Of a stretch of DNA of 64,000 bases, positions 40,499-49,979 are shown one piece after another. Location of the stretch: assembly GCF_900021155.1 (NCBI RefSeq), contig NZ_FCNT01000006.1, positions 1 through 64,000 of the forward strand. Direction: 5' to 3'. The stretch comes from Alistipes sp. CHKCI003. Lineage in GTDB: Bacteria; Bacteroidota; Bacteroidia; Bacteroidales; Rikenellaceae. The first letter of the stretch is position 1; every line of letters begins with the position of its first letter. A model generated the notes under the pieces. The model was given only the letters and a program-made list of their open reading frames with translations, did not search any database and was not told where the DNA came from. Both the position numbers and the translations under genes were made by a program.

Positions 40499-43297
40499 AT
40501 GGCAGACTTTGGCTTGAAATACTATGCCGAGATGCGAAGCAAGCATTTCGGGGTGTTGTGGCGCGTAGAGATTGCCGAGCGCGGCTATACGGCATCTGCT
40601 GAGGAGATGACATTCGATGGAGATGATCCGTTGAAGATCACCTGGGAGAAACGGGGAGATGAGTTCTATGCCCCGATCAAGGCTTCGGAGGCAAGTATCA
40701 ATATTCTCTGCACACAGAATTTTCACTATCTCTCATTGTTTACTTCCGATCCGCGGCAATTTCGTGTATCGGTCTATCGTGGTGGCGCACTCTATTGGCG
40801 AGGTTTCGTCACTGCCGATCTCTATTCGGAGAGTTTTACAGCCCCTCCCTATACGGTTACGATCAAGGCAGTCGATGGTTTCAATCTCCTGTCAAGTTAT
40901 CTCTTCTACGATCTGATGACGATCGGTGTATCGGGCCGGAAATCGTTGTTTGAGTTGATGTCTCGTAGCCTGGAGCTGATGGAGTTGGATATGCCAATCT
41001 CGGATTGGCTCGATCTTTATGCCGATGGTATGAACGAAAGCCTTTCCCCGCTCACGCAGACCTACATCGACCTGGAAAGACTCTACTATGTCTATGAGAA
41101 GCCGACCTACCGCGATATTCTGGAACTCTGTCTTTTGCCATTTGCCGGACAGATTTTCCAGTCGAGTGGTGCGTTACACATTCGCCGGGCCATATCGTTG
41201 TACCAAACCTCCCGGCCCGTCACATTCTTTGAGATCGGCTCTGAACTGCCTCAGGGTATCATTGCCACAGACAACGAGGCAACGCGTCTTGTCGCCGAGC
41301 CGAGAGTTGTCGTAGTTACCTCCGCAGGGCGTGATATCATGGAAAATATGTGGAGTCGCGGCATCTATGTTATGGGTGAGAGCACGCTTGATATTGTCCC
41401 TGCATTGCGCAGAATCACGGTCGATGTCAAAAACAAATCGCTCGACAACATTGCCGGCCGCCTGGGGTTCTTCGATAAGGAGATGTGGAATGATCCTTAT
41501 GGATTCCTGGACTTCACCGAAAGCGGTGACAGTTTGTGTTTCTGCGGAGATGATGCCCACCAGGGCGAGAGTATCTATACGGCAGGACGGGAGGTCAGGC
41601 AGTGCAATTATCCTATAGCATGGGAGTTCTCCATCAAGACCTATCATCGCCAATGGAGCTGGGGTATTTACTCACCGCCCTCGGAGAACTATTCCGTAAG
41701 CGTACACTATGGTGTGCGCCTTGTAGCCGCTGGCGCAATCTATTATCTTACGGAATCGGGAGCCTGGTCAAGCGCAGAAACGGATATCGTGTCGGAGGTC
41801 AAAACCGGAGCCGAACAGAACATCAAAATCGAAATTGCCGGAATTCCCAAGGACGGCACCTGGCAGTTCTACTTCCGACAAACACTCATCGGAAAGATCA
41901 ACTACTCGGATAGCGATCGTATCGGCTCTACCTCGGGACATATGGAGAATGCCACCTTCTCGGCAATGAATATAACGATTGATGCCGGAGAGGTCTATGA
42001 TAAAGGCTTGCATCTGGAGAGTCTTATAAATCCGGCCAACAATGTGGAGATGAATATCACGCTCCCGGTAAGCGACATCCCGGATGTACCGAATGATCAT
42101 TTGCTTTATGCGCTCTATTTTATTGATGCGGATGGCAACCCTACACGCTTGTGGCATACGAAGGGTCGGAACGACTACGATACGCTTGTCGGCCATATTG
42201 TTCAGGGCGCGTTACGCTACAAACAACTGCCGAGCAAGCGACTCGCCGGTGATGTCTTTACCTCGGCACATCTTGATATGAATACCGTATTATGCGATGA
42301 CAAATATCTGAAGGCGGCCTATTCGGTAAATTCCATTGAATTATTGGCAGCTGAAGATATGAGTAACTGCGAACTTACGGAGATGCCCGGCCTGATCGAG
42401 AGCGACCAACCCTCTGAAGGTGATGACTGTATCAAGATTGTCGAAATGCCTTTTACGGTGAAGAGGATCATCCGTTGCCTGAATTTTCTGTTTGTGCAGA
42501 GTGCAGACAGACGGCTTTTCGTCTTTGATGTCATTTCGCGATCCTTGCGGGAAATCTATCGATCTTCGCATCCTTTTGAGGTTTTCCCGGCTGAAGAGGG
42601 CTTTGTGCGGGAGGAGAACAAGACCTTCTACTATTGCGACCATCGTGGTACGGTGCAACAGGTGATGAGTATCTATCCGGAGACGTACCAGGGTTGGGCT
42701 ACCTATCGAAGCGGCTATTTTTCGTTGTTGGTGCAGGGTTATACCATCAATCGCGTTGATGGTTCCCGAAGTTATTACCTCTACTTCCAGCAACCGGAAC
42801 TGCGTTCTGCCGGAGAGGAATCTGTGTACCATAGAGGACTGAACTATGTCCAGTTTTATGGAGATCTTGTGCATGTCGATTATACGAACGGTTGCCTCAC
42901 CATCTGCACTTCGCGTGAGGCGGGGTTCAATGATAGCCGTTATCACCAGATTTCAGGGTTTACCAAGATCGGGGCCGGCAAACATATCGTATCCATTTCG
43001 GACAAATATATGCTCATCAACGAGAACGGTTCGCTTAACCTGTACCGGCGCACTTCGATTACCGATCATATCTTCATTGCACGTATCGGTGATGTCGCGA
43101 CTTATTGTGACCACACGTTGGCGGAGATTGCCTTTGCTGGAGACTCGCCAACAATCTGCGATCTGCATACCTATGCACATCAATACATAGGCAATACGGA
43201 AGCCTCCGGGGAGAGCGTCCTGGGGCTGTTCTACATCTATGGAGATCTCTATATCGTCCGGGAAAGAGCAATCTACAAATATGTGTCGCCAAACTAA
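40499..43297 (+). CDS. Tail tip/baseplate protein
   Basis: A 932-residue phage tail protein and the first gene after late promoter B. The N terminus (MADFGLKYYAEMRSKHFG, WRVEIAERGYTASAEEMTFD, DPLKITWEKRGDEFYAPI) is the conserved start of Bacteroidetes-phage tail proteins that play the Dit/Tal hub role. The middle has a YRDILELCLLPFAGQIFQSS domain. The C-terminal 300 residues contain repeated short beta motifs suggestive of a propeller (LNFLFVQSADRRLFVFDVIS). It is placed before the tape measure, which is a common order in these phages. Receptor binding by the C terminus is possible. Confidence 0.75.
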   Translation: MADFGLKYYAEMRSKHFGVLWRVEIAERGYTASAEEMTFDGDDPLKITWEKRGDEFYAPIKASEASINILCTQNFHYLSLFTSDPRQFRVSVYRGGALYWRGFVTADLYSESFTAPPYTVTIKAVDGFNLLSSYLFYDLMTIGVSGRKSLFELMSRSLELMELDMPISDWLDLYADGMNESLSPLTQTYIDLERLYYVYEKPTYRDILELCLLPFAGQIFQSSGALHIRRAISLYQTSRPVTFFEIGSELPQGIIATDNEATRLVAEPRVVVVTSAGRDIMENMWSRGIYVMGESTLDIVPALRRITVDVKNKSLDNIAGRLGFFDKEMWNDPYGFLDFTESGDSLCFCGDDAHQGESIYTAGREVRQCNYPIAWEFSIKTYHRQWSWGIYSPPSENYSVSVHYGVRLVAAGAIYYLTESGAWSSAETDIVSEVKTGAEQNIKIEIAGIPKDGTWQFYFRQTLIGKINYSDSDRIGSTSGHMENATFSAMNITIDAGEVYDKGLHLESLINPANNVEMNITLPVSDIPDVPNDHLLYALYFIDADGNPTRLWHTKGRNDYDTLVGHIVQGALRYKQLPSKRLAGDVFTSAHLDMNTVLCDDKYLKAAYSVNSIELLAAEDMSNCELTEMPGLIESDQPSEGDDCIKIVEMPFTVKRIIRCLNFLFVQSADRRLFVFDVISRSLREIYRSSHPFEVFPAEEGFVREENKTFYYCDHRGTVQQVMSIYPETYQGWATYRSGYFSLLVQGYTINRVDGSRSYYLYFQQPELRSAGEESVYHRGLNYVQFYGDLVHVDYTNGCLTICTSREAGFNDSRYHQISGFTKIGAGKHIVSISDKYMLINENGSLNLYRRTSITDHIFIARIGDVATYCDHTLAEIAFAGDSPTICDLHTYAHQYIGNTEASGESVLGLFYIYGDLYIVRERAIYKYVSPN

Positions 43298-43308
43298 TTT
43301 GAACTTTT

Positions 43309-43668
43309 ATGGAGATAGTAAGCATTGTTTTGAATTTCGTGCTGGCAAGTGGTCTTGTCGGGACGCTTCTCTTTTTCAGGTCAAAGAAACGAAAGGAGAT
43401 GGCCGAGGCCGATCTCGCGGAACTGGAGAATACAGAGAAGGTTGTGGCTATTCAATCGGAGCAGATTACACGGCTCGATGGCCGCGTGGAGAAACTTGAA
43501 GAAAAGGTGGATAAACTCGAGATCATTATCGAGCATAAGGATGTGGAACTGGAACGCAATCGTCTGGTTATCCGCCAGGCCTATAAATGCACGACCCCTC
43601 CGGAGCAATGCCCCGTGCTGGTCAAACGAGCCGAATTGGACAGATCCCGCAAACAAAACAAGCAATAA
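43309..43668 (+). CDS. Membrane-anchored coiled-coil protein, possible lysis gene
   Basis: A 119-residue protein with one N-terminal transmembrane helix (IVSIVLNFVLASGLVGTLLFF), a basic stop-transfer (RSKKRKE), a long coiled coil (DGRVEKLEEKVDKLEIIIEHK) and a short Cys-containing tail (CTTPPEQCPVLVKR). The shape fits a pinholin, i-spanin or lysis regulator, and the next gene is a lysin, but none of these is proven. It lies 4 bp before the lysin. Confidence 0.6.
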   Translation: MEIVSIVLNFVLASGLVGTLLFFRSKKRKEMAEADLAELENTEKVVAIQSEQITRLDGRVEKLEEKVDKLEIIIEHKDVELERNRLVIRQAYKCTTPPEQCPVLVKRAELDRSRKQNKQ

Positions 43669-43672
43669 CATT

Positions 43673-44095
43673 ATGGTACAGAGAAAACTACCGCGAGGCT
43701 TGCGAAACTGCAACCCGGGTAATATCCGCAAATCACCCACCCGCTACCTGGGTGAAGTTCAGCCATCGAAAGACCCGGCATTCAAACAGTTTGAATCGAT
43801 GGCATGGGGGTATCGGGCTCTCTTTGTACTGCTGGATTCCTATTATCAACGTGGAGTACGTACTATTCGCGAGATTATTTCCCGCTATGCACCTCCCGTT
43901 GAGAACTACACCGAGGGCTATATCCGGGCCGTGGCGGAGAGTGCGGGGCTACCGGCCGAGTCCAATGTGGATATGTCCGATCACGATCTGATGGTGCGTA
44001 TCGCGGCGGCCATCTCCCGAGTTGAGAATGGTCGTGCGGCCATTCTGGCCGATGTGGAGCAGGGTTGGCAACTATATAAGACCCACAAACCGTAG
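43673..44095 (+). CDS. P5-like structural lysin (predicted peptidoglycan hydrolase)
   Basis: A 140-residue protein. RGLRNCNPGNIRKS and FESMAWGYRALFVLLDSYY, with the YTEGYIRAVAESAGLPAES and MVRIAAAISRVENG helices, match the structural protein P5/lysozyme-like family used as endolysins in many Bacteroidetes phages. NPGNIR is a recurring signature of that family. It follows the membrane coiled-coil gene and precedes the tape measure. It would degrade peptidoglycan in the periplasm; export would need a holin, since no signal peptide is seen. Confidence 0.8.
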   Translation: MVQRKLPRGLRNCNPGNIRKSPTRYLGEVQPSKDPAFKQFESMAWGYRALFVLLDSYYQRGVRTIREIISRYAPPVENYTEGYIRAVAESAGLPAESNVDMSDHDLMVRIAAAISRVENGRAAILADVEQGWQLYKTHKP

Positions 44096-44100
44096 AGCAT

Positions 44101-46392
44101 ATGAGCCGACGTATTGCCGACCTTCTGATAAAGATTGGAGCGGATTCCTATGAGTTTCAACAGAAAGCCCGGCAGGTGGAGCGTAGTATGGAGTCTCTTC
44201 AGAAGAAACTCTCCTCGGTAGGCAAGACGCTTTCGGTTGCACTCACCGCTCCGTTGACAGCCCTGGGGGTTGTGGCGTTGAAGAATGCCGACACCCAACA
44301 ACAGGCCGAGAAACGGTTGTTGACAGCTTTGCGCGGCCGCAGTGATGTACAACAAAGGCTTATTGCTCAAGCCGGAGAACTGCAATCACGCTCAGTGCTG
44401 GGTGATGAGGTTATCATCGGTCAGCAGGCTTATCTTGCATCGCTGGGTATGACCGAGGAGCAGATTGGCCGAGTCATCGAAGCTTCAGCGCAATTGTCAG
44501 CCGCAACCGGAATGACGCTTGACTCAGCTGTAAAGAATCTTGCCAAGACCTACGGAGGGCTCACGGGTGAGTTGGGCGAAAGCATTCCCAAACTCAAGGA
44601 GCTGACGACAGAGCAACTTAAAAATGGAGAAGCCGTAGATTTTATTCTGAAGAACTATAAAGGTTTTGCCGAGGGCGCGGCTTCGGTTGGGTTAGGTGTC
44701 ATGCGCCAACTCCAGAATGCATGGGGCGATTTTCTTGAGCAGATCGGCTTTGCAATGATGCCTTTGGCCACAAAGGTCACGAAGGCACTCTCTGGTATCG
44801 TATCCTGGCTTCAGACGCTTTCTCCGGAAATAAAGAGAGTCGTTGTTGCGATTGCCGGTGTCGTGGCAGCCATTGGACCGCTTACGCTTGGCATTGGAGG
44901 CGTTATCAAGATCATCCCTATGCTGGCGGCCGGATTTACGGCATTGCTCTCTCCTGTAGGTCTGATTGTTTCAGCACTGCTGGCTCTCGGGGCCGCCTTT
45001 GCCTATGCCAAGGTACAGAAGCAAAAAATGGTCGATGAGTTGGCCAATGCTGATGATTTGGCCACCCTTGAGCGGAAATTGCAGGAGAACCTGAAAAAGC
45101 AAAAAGAGATTGCGGCTGCTACGACAAAAAACCGGATTGTTCCCAATGGCATCATTGCGGGTTTTACCATTCAGAAGATTGCAGATCCTGAACAGATGGC
45201 TCCACTTCGTAAGGAGTATGAACTGCTTACAAAGGCCATAGAACGCAAAAAAGAGATGCAGGCTCAGGAGCAGAAGCAACAGGAGGAGATGAATCGCATG
45301 ATGGCCGTAGCCGAGCAACAGAGTGAAACTCTGATGGAGAAGATGCAACAGGCTGCCGGGCATGGTGAAACCTCTTTGGGGTTGATCGGACATCTGCAAA
45401 AGCAGATCGAAGAACTCGAAAAGAAAAAGTTGTTGCCGGAGAGTTCCATTGAGGATATTGCCGCCTGCAATGTGGAGATTGAGCGCTTGCGCAAGGAGTT
45501 GCAACAGCTACAAAATATAACACCGGCGGATCTTGCCCCGATCGGGAAGAATACTGCTGTTGTAACTCCGCAGATGGAGATTTCGTTTCCCCGACCGAAG
45601 TTGAAGATCGATGATATAAAGATAGCTGCATCGGAATACTCACGTCGGATGAGGGCGATATGGGCTTCGGTGCGTGAAGGCATCTATGGGTGGGCCTCGG
45701 ATAACAGCACGCTACTGCAGAAGAATGTTGCCGACACGGTGGCGATGGTGGGGAACTATACACAGACGCTGACAAACAAAGGAGTGGCTTTTTCCGTTGC
45801 TCTGGAACACGTTTCACAGACCGTGGCGACAACAATGCAACGCTTCGATGAGCAGGTATCCGCATTTCTTGCAGACAGCATTGTGGCTGCAGCCGAGGCA
45901 TTGGGGCAAATCATTGCCGGAGATCTCGGATTCGGAGGTCTGCTCAAAGCCATACTTACGCAGTTTGCCTCGTTTCTGCGTAATATCGGTGCGCAGCTTA
46001 TCGAGTTCGGAGTGATGATTATTGCGTTCAAAACGGCTCTAAAATCTGTGCTTGCGAATCCATGGGCCGCGATTGCCGTAGGCGCAGCGATGGTTGCTGC
46101 GGCTGCCATTATGACGGCTCTCATCAACAAGAATGCAAAGGATAGTGTCCCGGCTCTTGCAACGGGAGGCCTGGCATATGGCAAGACTCTCGCTCTGGTC
46201 GGAGATAATCCCAATGCAGTGGCAGACCCTGAAGTGATTGCGCCCTTGTCGAAACTGCAGGCTATGCTCCCGGCTTCCGGAGCATCGCAGAAGATACAAA
46301 TAACCCTTGGCGGTCAATTGACTGCCAAGGGTCGGGATTTGGTCTATGTCCTCGGCAAGGAGAACTTCAAAACCTCGATTTTAGGAGGATAG
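44101..46392 (+). CDS. Tail tape measure protein
   Basis: A 763-residue, largely helical protein. It starts with RIADLLIKIGADSYEFQQKA and VERSMESLQKKLSSVGKTLS, the canonical tape-measure N terminus. It has hydrophobic segments near 245-305 (VVAIAGVVAAIGPLTLGIGG, VSALLALGAAFAYA) and 630-680 (WAAIAVGAAMVAAAAIMTAL), a Gln/Glu-rich coiled coil and a final IQITLGGQLTAKGRDLVYV. It sets tail length; 763 residues predict a fairly short siphovirus tail. Confidence 0.92.
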   Translation: MSRRIADLLIKIGADSYEFQQKARQVERSMESLQKKLSSVGKTLSVALTAPLTALGVVALKNADTQQQAEKRLLTALRGRSDVQQRLIAQAGELQSRSVLGDEVIIGQQAYLASLGMTEEQIGRVIEASAQLSAATGMTLDSAVKNLAKTYGGLTGELGESIPKLKELTTEQLKNGEAVDFILKNYKGFAEGAASVGLGVMRQLQNAWGDFLEQIGFAMMPLATKVTKALSGIVSWLQTLSPEIKRVVVAIAGVVAAIGPLTLGIGGVIKIIPMLAAGFTALLSPVGLIVSALLALGAAFAYAKVQKQKMVDELANADDLATLERKLQENLKKQKEIAAATTKNRIVPNGIIAGFTIQKIADPEQMAPLRKEYELLTKAIERKKEMQAQEQKQQEEMNRMMAVAEQQSETLMEKMQQAAGHGETSLGLIGHLQKQIEELEKKKLLPESSIEDIAACNVEIERLRKELQQLQNITPADLAPIGKNTAVVTPQMEISFPRPKLKIDDIKIAASEYSRRMRAIWASVREGIYGWASDNSTLLQKNVADTVAMVGNYTQTLTNKGVAFSVALEHVSQTVATTMQRFDEQVSAFLADSIVAAAEALGQIIAGDLGFGGLLKAILTQFASFLRNIGAQLIEFGVMIIAFKTALKSVLANPWAAIAVGAAMVAAAAIMTALINKNAKDSVPALATGGLAYGKTLALVGDNPNAVADPEVIAPLSKLQAMLPASGASQKIQITLGGQLTAKGRDLVYVLGKENFKTSILGG

Positions 46393-46399
46393 GTCGCAG

Positions 46400-46819
46400 T
46401 TACTTCTGCTCAAGCAACATAACAGCCGGGACAGTTTTCCAATCCTCCGATTTGGTTTCGTATTTATAAGTTCCCACTTGATAGAAACGCTTGTTGTTCG
46501 TGACTTTAACTTCAAGACCATCATAAAAATGCGTGGTTTCGTCACCAATAAGTAAAACGGGAGTCAGCATGGAAGGCAAGGAGGATATATCAAGGTCGTT
46601 AAACCTGTCAAGGCTGATCTCCATGGCTAAAGCGTATGAGTCACTTAATGTCTGTATGATGCTGTATTGTTCTGCTTCCATCATCTGTCCTCTTTCTTCA
46701 AATGTGGTAAGGCCGGGGATGGAGGATTCGCCTTTGGCAGAACCAATGATCAACAGAACAACGATCGTCAGAAGGATACCTGAAAAGGCTCCTGCAATAA
46801 AAGTCCAGAACTTGTTCAT
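46400..46819 (-). CDS. Prophage membrane protein on the opposite strand (moron candidate)
   Basis: A 139-residue protein with one N-terminal transmembrane helix (FIAGAFSGILLTIVVLLIIG) and a soluble domain (GLTTFEERGQMMEAEQYSII, VLLIGDETTHFYDGLEVKV). The ATG at 46819 is chosen because a near-consensus promoter ends just upstream; the longer frame from 47044 would run through that promoter and the tail-fibre gene. It lies antisense between tape measure and fibre genes, so it is probably expressed in the lysogen. Function unknown. Confidence 0.7.
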   Translation of the reverse strand: MNKFWTFIAGAFSGILLTIVVLLIIGSAKGESSIPGLTTFEERGQMMEAEQYSIIQTLSDSYALAMEISLDRFNDLDISSLPSMLTPVLLIGDETTHFYDGLEVKVTNNKRFYQVGTYKYETKSEDWKTVPAVMLLEQK

Positions 46820-46839
46820 AGTTGTAGTGGTTAGTTTTT

Positions 46840-46871
46840 CAAAGATAGTTAATTGCGTGAATAAAAACAAA
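46840..46871 (-). promoter_or_regulatory. Consensus promoter for the antisense membrane-protein gene
   Basis: On the minus strand TTTG (46868-46871), a 20-bp spacer and TATCTTTG (46840-46847) match the Bacteroidetes promoter. The start codon is 20 bp downstream. Confidence 0.75.
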
Positions 46872-46880
46872 TAAAATTTT

Positions 46881-49016
46881 ATGAACGAGATCCGCATACA
46901 GGAGTTGGCTTCGGCCGCAGGGCAGATGGAGCATTTCGATGAGTTTGAGTTCATTGTTGATGTTCCGCAGGCGGAGGCCTCGATGAAAATCCGTGGTAAG
47001 GAGTTGCAGGAACGGGTAGCGCCCAAGGCACACACGCATCCCATAGCCCAGGTGCAAGGATTACAGTCGGCTCTTGATGAGAAACTGAACCGTTCGGGAG
47101 GATCTATTCAAGGAAACTTCTCGGTCGAAGGCAATGCCTATATGCGCAATTTGCGCCTTGAGGAGTTTCTGGACGTGCCTGAATTCCGTTATAACCGTGT
47201 CGAGACCACGGTGGGTGATAAATGGAGTGCTCCGGGAGCCGGTGTCGTGTTGGCCGTAGACAAGGACCATTGCCGCTTGAGCCTTAAACTTGAACCTGGC
47301 GAGGTTGCATCGTTGCGTAGGGATGATCTTTGTATGGGCATCTTCAAAAGTTCAACGGTGGGGAACTTCACGGAGCCTACGGAGGACAGCGATGACTCAA
47401 AAGGCATACGGACCTTTGCCGGATTTACAACCTGCTATTTCCGGCTGGTTGAGTGTCTCGATGAGCAGACTTTCGGAGAGTGGAGATATGAACTGCGCGA
47501 GGGTTTTGCGTATCATCCGATAGAGATGATGAACATCGTGGCAATAGGCAATACTACCGATACCTCACGCCAGGCTTCGCACTATACAACGCGAACCTAT
47601 GACCGCTATCTGGTGGGAATGAATACCTGGACGATCGGAGTGGAGAACATCGCGGCACAGTTCGGAGATTTGGCGAATCTTGCAGCACACGGGCTTGATA
47701 TGCGCGGTTATTCTGCCTATCTGAAGAACGTCTACCTCCAGGGATACATAAGCGACGTATTGGGAGATAACTGGTTCGACTCACGAACGGGTGACGTGCA
47801 ACTATATAACCGCACAAGTGGTTGCGGAATCTCATTCAAGGGGGGAGTATTACGTTTCGGACGCATTGATCCCCTGCGCCCGGAGGAGGGTACAGACCTT
47901 GATGCGCTTCAGGCAGAACTCGATTCTGCTTGTGATACGTTGGCAAAGATAAACTCCGATGAAGTGGTGTCCCCCGTCGAGAAGTCCTTTCTAAAAGAGC
48001 GTTTGCAGGACATACGTTCCGAGTATGAGCAGTTGCTTCTCGATGCCGACACTTATCTTGTCAGAGAGTACAGACGCGTAACCGCCACAGCCGGCCGCAT
48101 TGCAAATTCGCAGCTGCGCATCATCCGTAAAAAGGATGCCGCGTGGGATGACTATGTCAATGCCTATATTTTGGCGGTAACGGCTATCGAGAAATATACC
48201 CGGTCAACTCCCGAGTATATTACCATCGAACCCGATTTCCAGGATATTGCAGCTTACTATGAGGCTCGCGCTATAATCGTCAAAACGATACGTGCCGCAT
48301 CCGAAGAGCAAGGACAACAGAGTGACCTGGAATATCTGCGCGATAATTTCCGCGATGTAACGACTGAAATAGATGGTCAAAGCGGTGTGGTATTGTCAGG
48401 GTTTGTCGGGGTAAAGGATGAGAATAATGCCCGGGTTGTGGCCGGTATGGCCGGCAGTGCCATTTCGGGAACGGTCGATGAGAAGCACGGTAAACTGATG
48501 CTCTTTGCCGGAGCAGATGGTATACAGAATGCAGGTACGGCTAAGACCCGAATCTACGAAGATGGACATATAGAAATGGCTACGGGTGTATTCTCGGGGC
48601 ATATACGCATTCCATTCAAAACATTGCGAGAAGAAGGCACCCGCTATAACACCGCTACACGGAAGTACACCGTGGACAGGAATATGAATCTGCAAACAAT
48701 TGGCGAGCAATATCAGGACTATAAAATATGGATCAATCTTCCGACCTCAAACGAGTATATCGGCAATGTGCTGACATTGTATGACACACCTGTGAGAACA
48801 CGCTCCTCTCCAGATATCATCCTTGCCGTAGACGATGCCGAGTCGGGCATACTCTCATCGATCAAGCAGAATGATTTCGGATTTGACAGGATGCAACGAG
48901 TGAAGTGTTATGCGGGAATCCTGCAACTTGTTGCCGTACCCGGGATATATGCGGGCAAGTGCTGGTGGTTGGTAACTTACCTGCAAATGTGTTGCTTTGA
49001 AGAATACACTGAATAA
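46881..49016 (+). CDS. Tail fibre protein, probable receptor-binding protein
   Basis: A 711-residue protein. It begins with MNEIRIQELASAAGQMEHFD and KAHTHPIAQVQGLQSALDEK, a His-rich motif typical of fibre shafts. A beta-rich central part follows (ATTVGDKWSAPGAG-like strands), then a long helical region (about 345-500; PVEKSFLKERLQDIRSEYEQ) and a C-terminal beta domain. IDGQSGVVLSGFVGVKDENN resembles the end part of Bacteroidetes fibres. The promoter and start region overlap with the divergent membrane-protein gene, 61 bp away. Confidence 0.75.
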   Translation: MNEIRIQELASAAGQMEHFDEFEFIVDVPQAEASMKIRGKELQERVAPKAHTHPIAQVQGLQSALDEKLNRSGGSIQGNFSVEGNAYMRNLRLEEFLDVPEFRYNRVETTVGDKWSAPGAGVVLAVDKDHCRLSLKLEPGEVASLRRDDLCMGIFKSSTVGNFTEPTEDSDDSKGIRTFAGFTTCYFRLVECLDEQTFGEWRYELREGFAYHPIEMMNIVAIGNTTDTSRQASHYTTRTYDRYLVGMNTWTIGVENIAAQFGDLANLAAHGLDMRGYSAYLKNVYLQGYISDVLGDNWFDSRTGDVQLYNRTSGCGISFKGGVLRFGRIDPLRPEEGTDLDALQAELDSACDTLAKINSDEVVSPVEKSFLKERLQDIRSEYEQLLLDADTYLVREYRRVTATAGRIANSQLRIIRKKDAAWDDYVNAYILAVTAIEKYTRSTPEYITIEPDFQDIAAYYEARAIIVKTIRAASEEQGQQSDLEYLRDNFRDVTTEIDGQSGVVLSGFVGVKDENNARVVAGMAGSAISGTVDEKHGKLMLFAGADGIQNAGTAKTRIYEDGHIEMATGVFSGHIRIPFKTLREEGTRYNTATRKYTVDRNMNLQTIGEQYQDYKIWINLPTSNEYIGNVLTLYDTPVRTRSSPDIILAVDDAESGILSSIKQNDFGFDRMQRVKCYAGILQLVAVPGIYAGKCWWLVTYLQMCCFEEYTE

Positions 49017-49025
49017 ATATATTGT

Positions 49026-49217
49026 ATGGCAGAAACAGCAAACGGCGTAACCATCGGAGATCTTACGCAAACCAGCACAATGTCGCCTACCGACCTGTTG
49101 GAAATAGAGCGCGGAGGGCAGGCATACGCAATAACTTATGAATCATTGATCGTTCAGTTGGAGGATTCGCTCGGAATAGCGGAACTTGCCGCTTCACTCG
49201 CACAAATCATCGGATAA
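49026..49217 (+). CDS. Small tail-associated protein (63 aa)
   Basis: MAETANGVTIGDLTQTSTMS followed by PTDLLEIERGGQAYAITYES. This resembles short phage fibre N-terminal or tail-assembly segments. It lies 9 bp after the fibre gene and 3 bp before the next. Its role is not known. Confidence 0.6.
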   Translation: MAETANGVTIGDLTQTSTMSPTDLLEIERGGQAYAITYESLIVQLEDSLGIAELAASLAQIIG

Positions 49218-49220
49218 CTT

Positions 49221-49919
49221 ATGGCTGATTTTACACCTCTCATATCACGCCTTTCACAAGTACGTTCGCTCTTTGCCCTTCATATCGCTGCCCAAGGGGC
49301 TTCTGCAACCTTAACGGACACTTTGTACGAACTTGCGTACAAGGTAAAGCAAATTCCGAGTGGTATACAGTACGTCCGATCGGGATACCAACTTTTTAAG
49401 GGTAATACGTCATTGAGCAAATTGCCTGCATACTTGGATTTCCGACAGTTGACATCTATGTATCAGATGTGTTACGGATGTACGGCTCTCACGCAGGTCG
49501 GAGTCCTTGAAACGGCCAATGTCACCAATATGATGTGGGCATTCTATGGTTGCGAGACTCTGACCCGTATTGAAGGATTGGATACTTCGGCCATAACCTC
49601 CGCATCGGAGTTGTTTCACGGTTGCTCTTCGTTGGTGACAATTGTCCAGCCTCTCGACTTCAGTAATGTGAAATCGCAGATTGATACTACATTCACCGCC
49701 TGCAGAAACCTGGAGAGTGTATCTTTTACCGGTACGATCTCGGTAGATATTTGGGCTAACGGTTGCCCAAAACTTACGCTTGAGAGTCTTCTCTCCCTGC
49801 TTAATGCTTTAGCCGATGGCGTGACGGATAAGACCTGCACGCTGGGAGCAAAGAATCTTGCCAAGCTCTCCGAAACACAAAAAGCAATCGCCACAAGCAA
49901 GGGATGGACATTGCAATGA
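49221..49919 (+). CDS. BspA/DUF285-type leucine-rich repeat phage protein
   Basis: A 232-residue protein. The N-terminal helix-rich part (MADFTPLISRLSQVRSLFAL) is followed by about five short repeats of the DUF285/BspA kind, such as SMYQMCYGCTALTQVGVLET, TNMMWAFYGCETLTRIEGLD and SASELFHGCSSLVTI. The end (AKLSETQKAIATSKGWTLQ) is the usual close of these repeats. DUF285 repeats occur in surface and tail proteins that contact host or mucosal ligands. Last gene of the late operon. Confidence 0.8.
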   Translation: MADFTPLISRLSQVRSLFALHIAAQGASATLTDTLYELAYKVKQIPSGIQYVRSGYQLFKGNTSLSKLPAYLDFRQLTSMYQMCYGCTALTQVGVLETANVTNMMWAFYGCETLTRIEGLDTSAITSASELFHGCSSLVTIVQPLDFSNVKSQIDTTFTACRNLESVSFTGTISVDIWANGCPKLTLESLLSLLNALADGVTDKTCTLGAKNLAKLSETQKAIATSKGWTLQ

Positions 49920-49921
49920 AA

Positions 49922-49950
49922 AACCAGGCACCTTATGTCGGTGCCTGGTT
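49922..49950. terminator. Bidirectional terminator between tail genes and integrase
   Basis: AACCAGGCACC (49922-49932) pairs perfectly with GGTGCCTGGTT (49940-49950). It lies between the convergent DUF285 and integrase genes. Confidence 0.8.
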
Positions 49951-49979
49951 GCCGTTGTCGGCTCTATGGAGGAGTGGTT

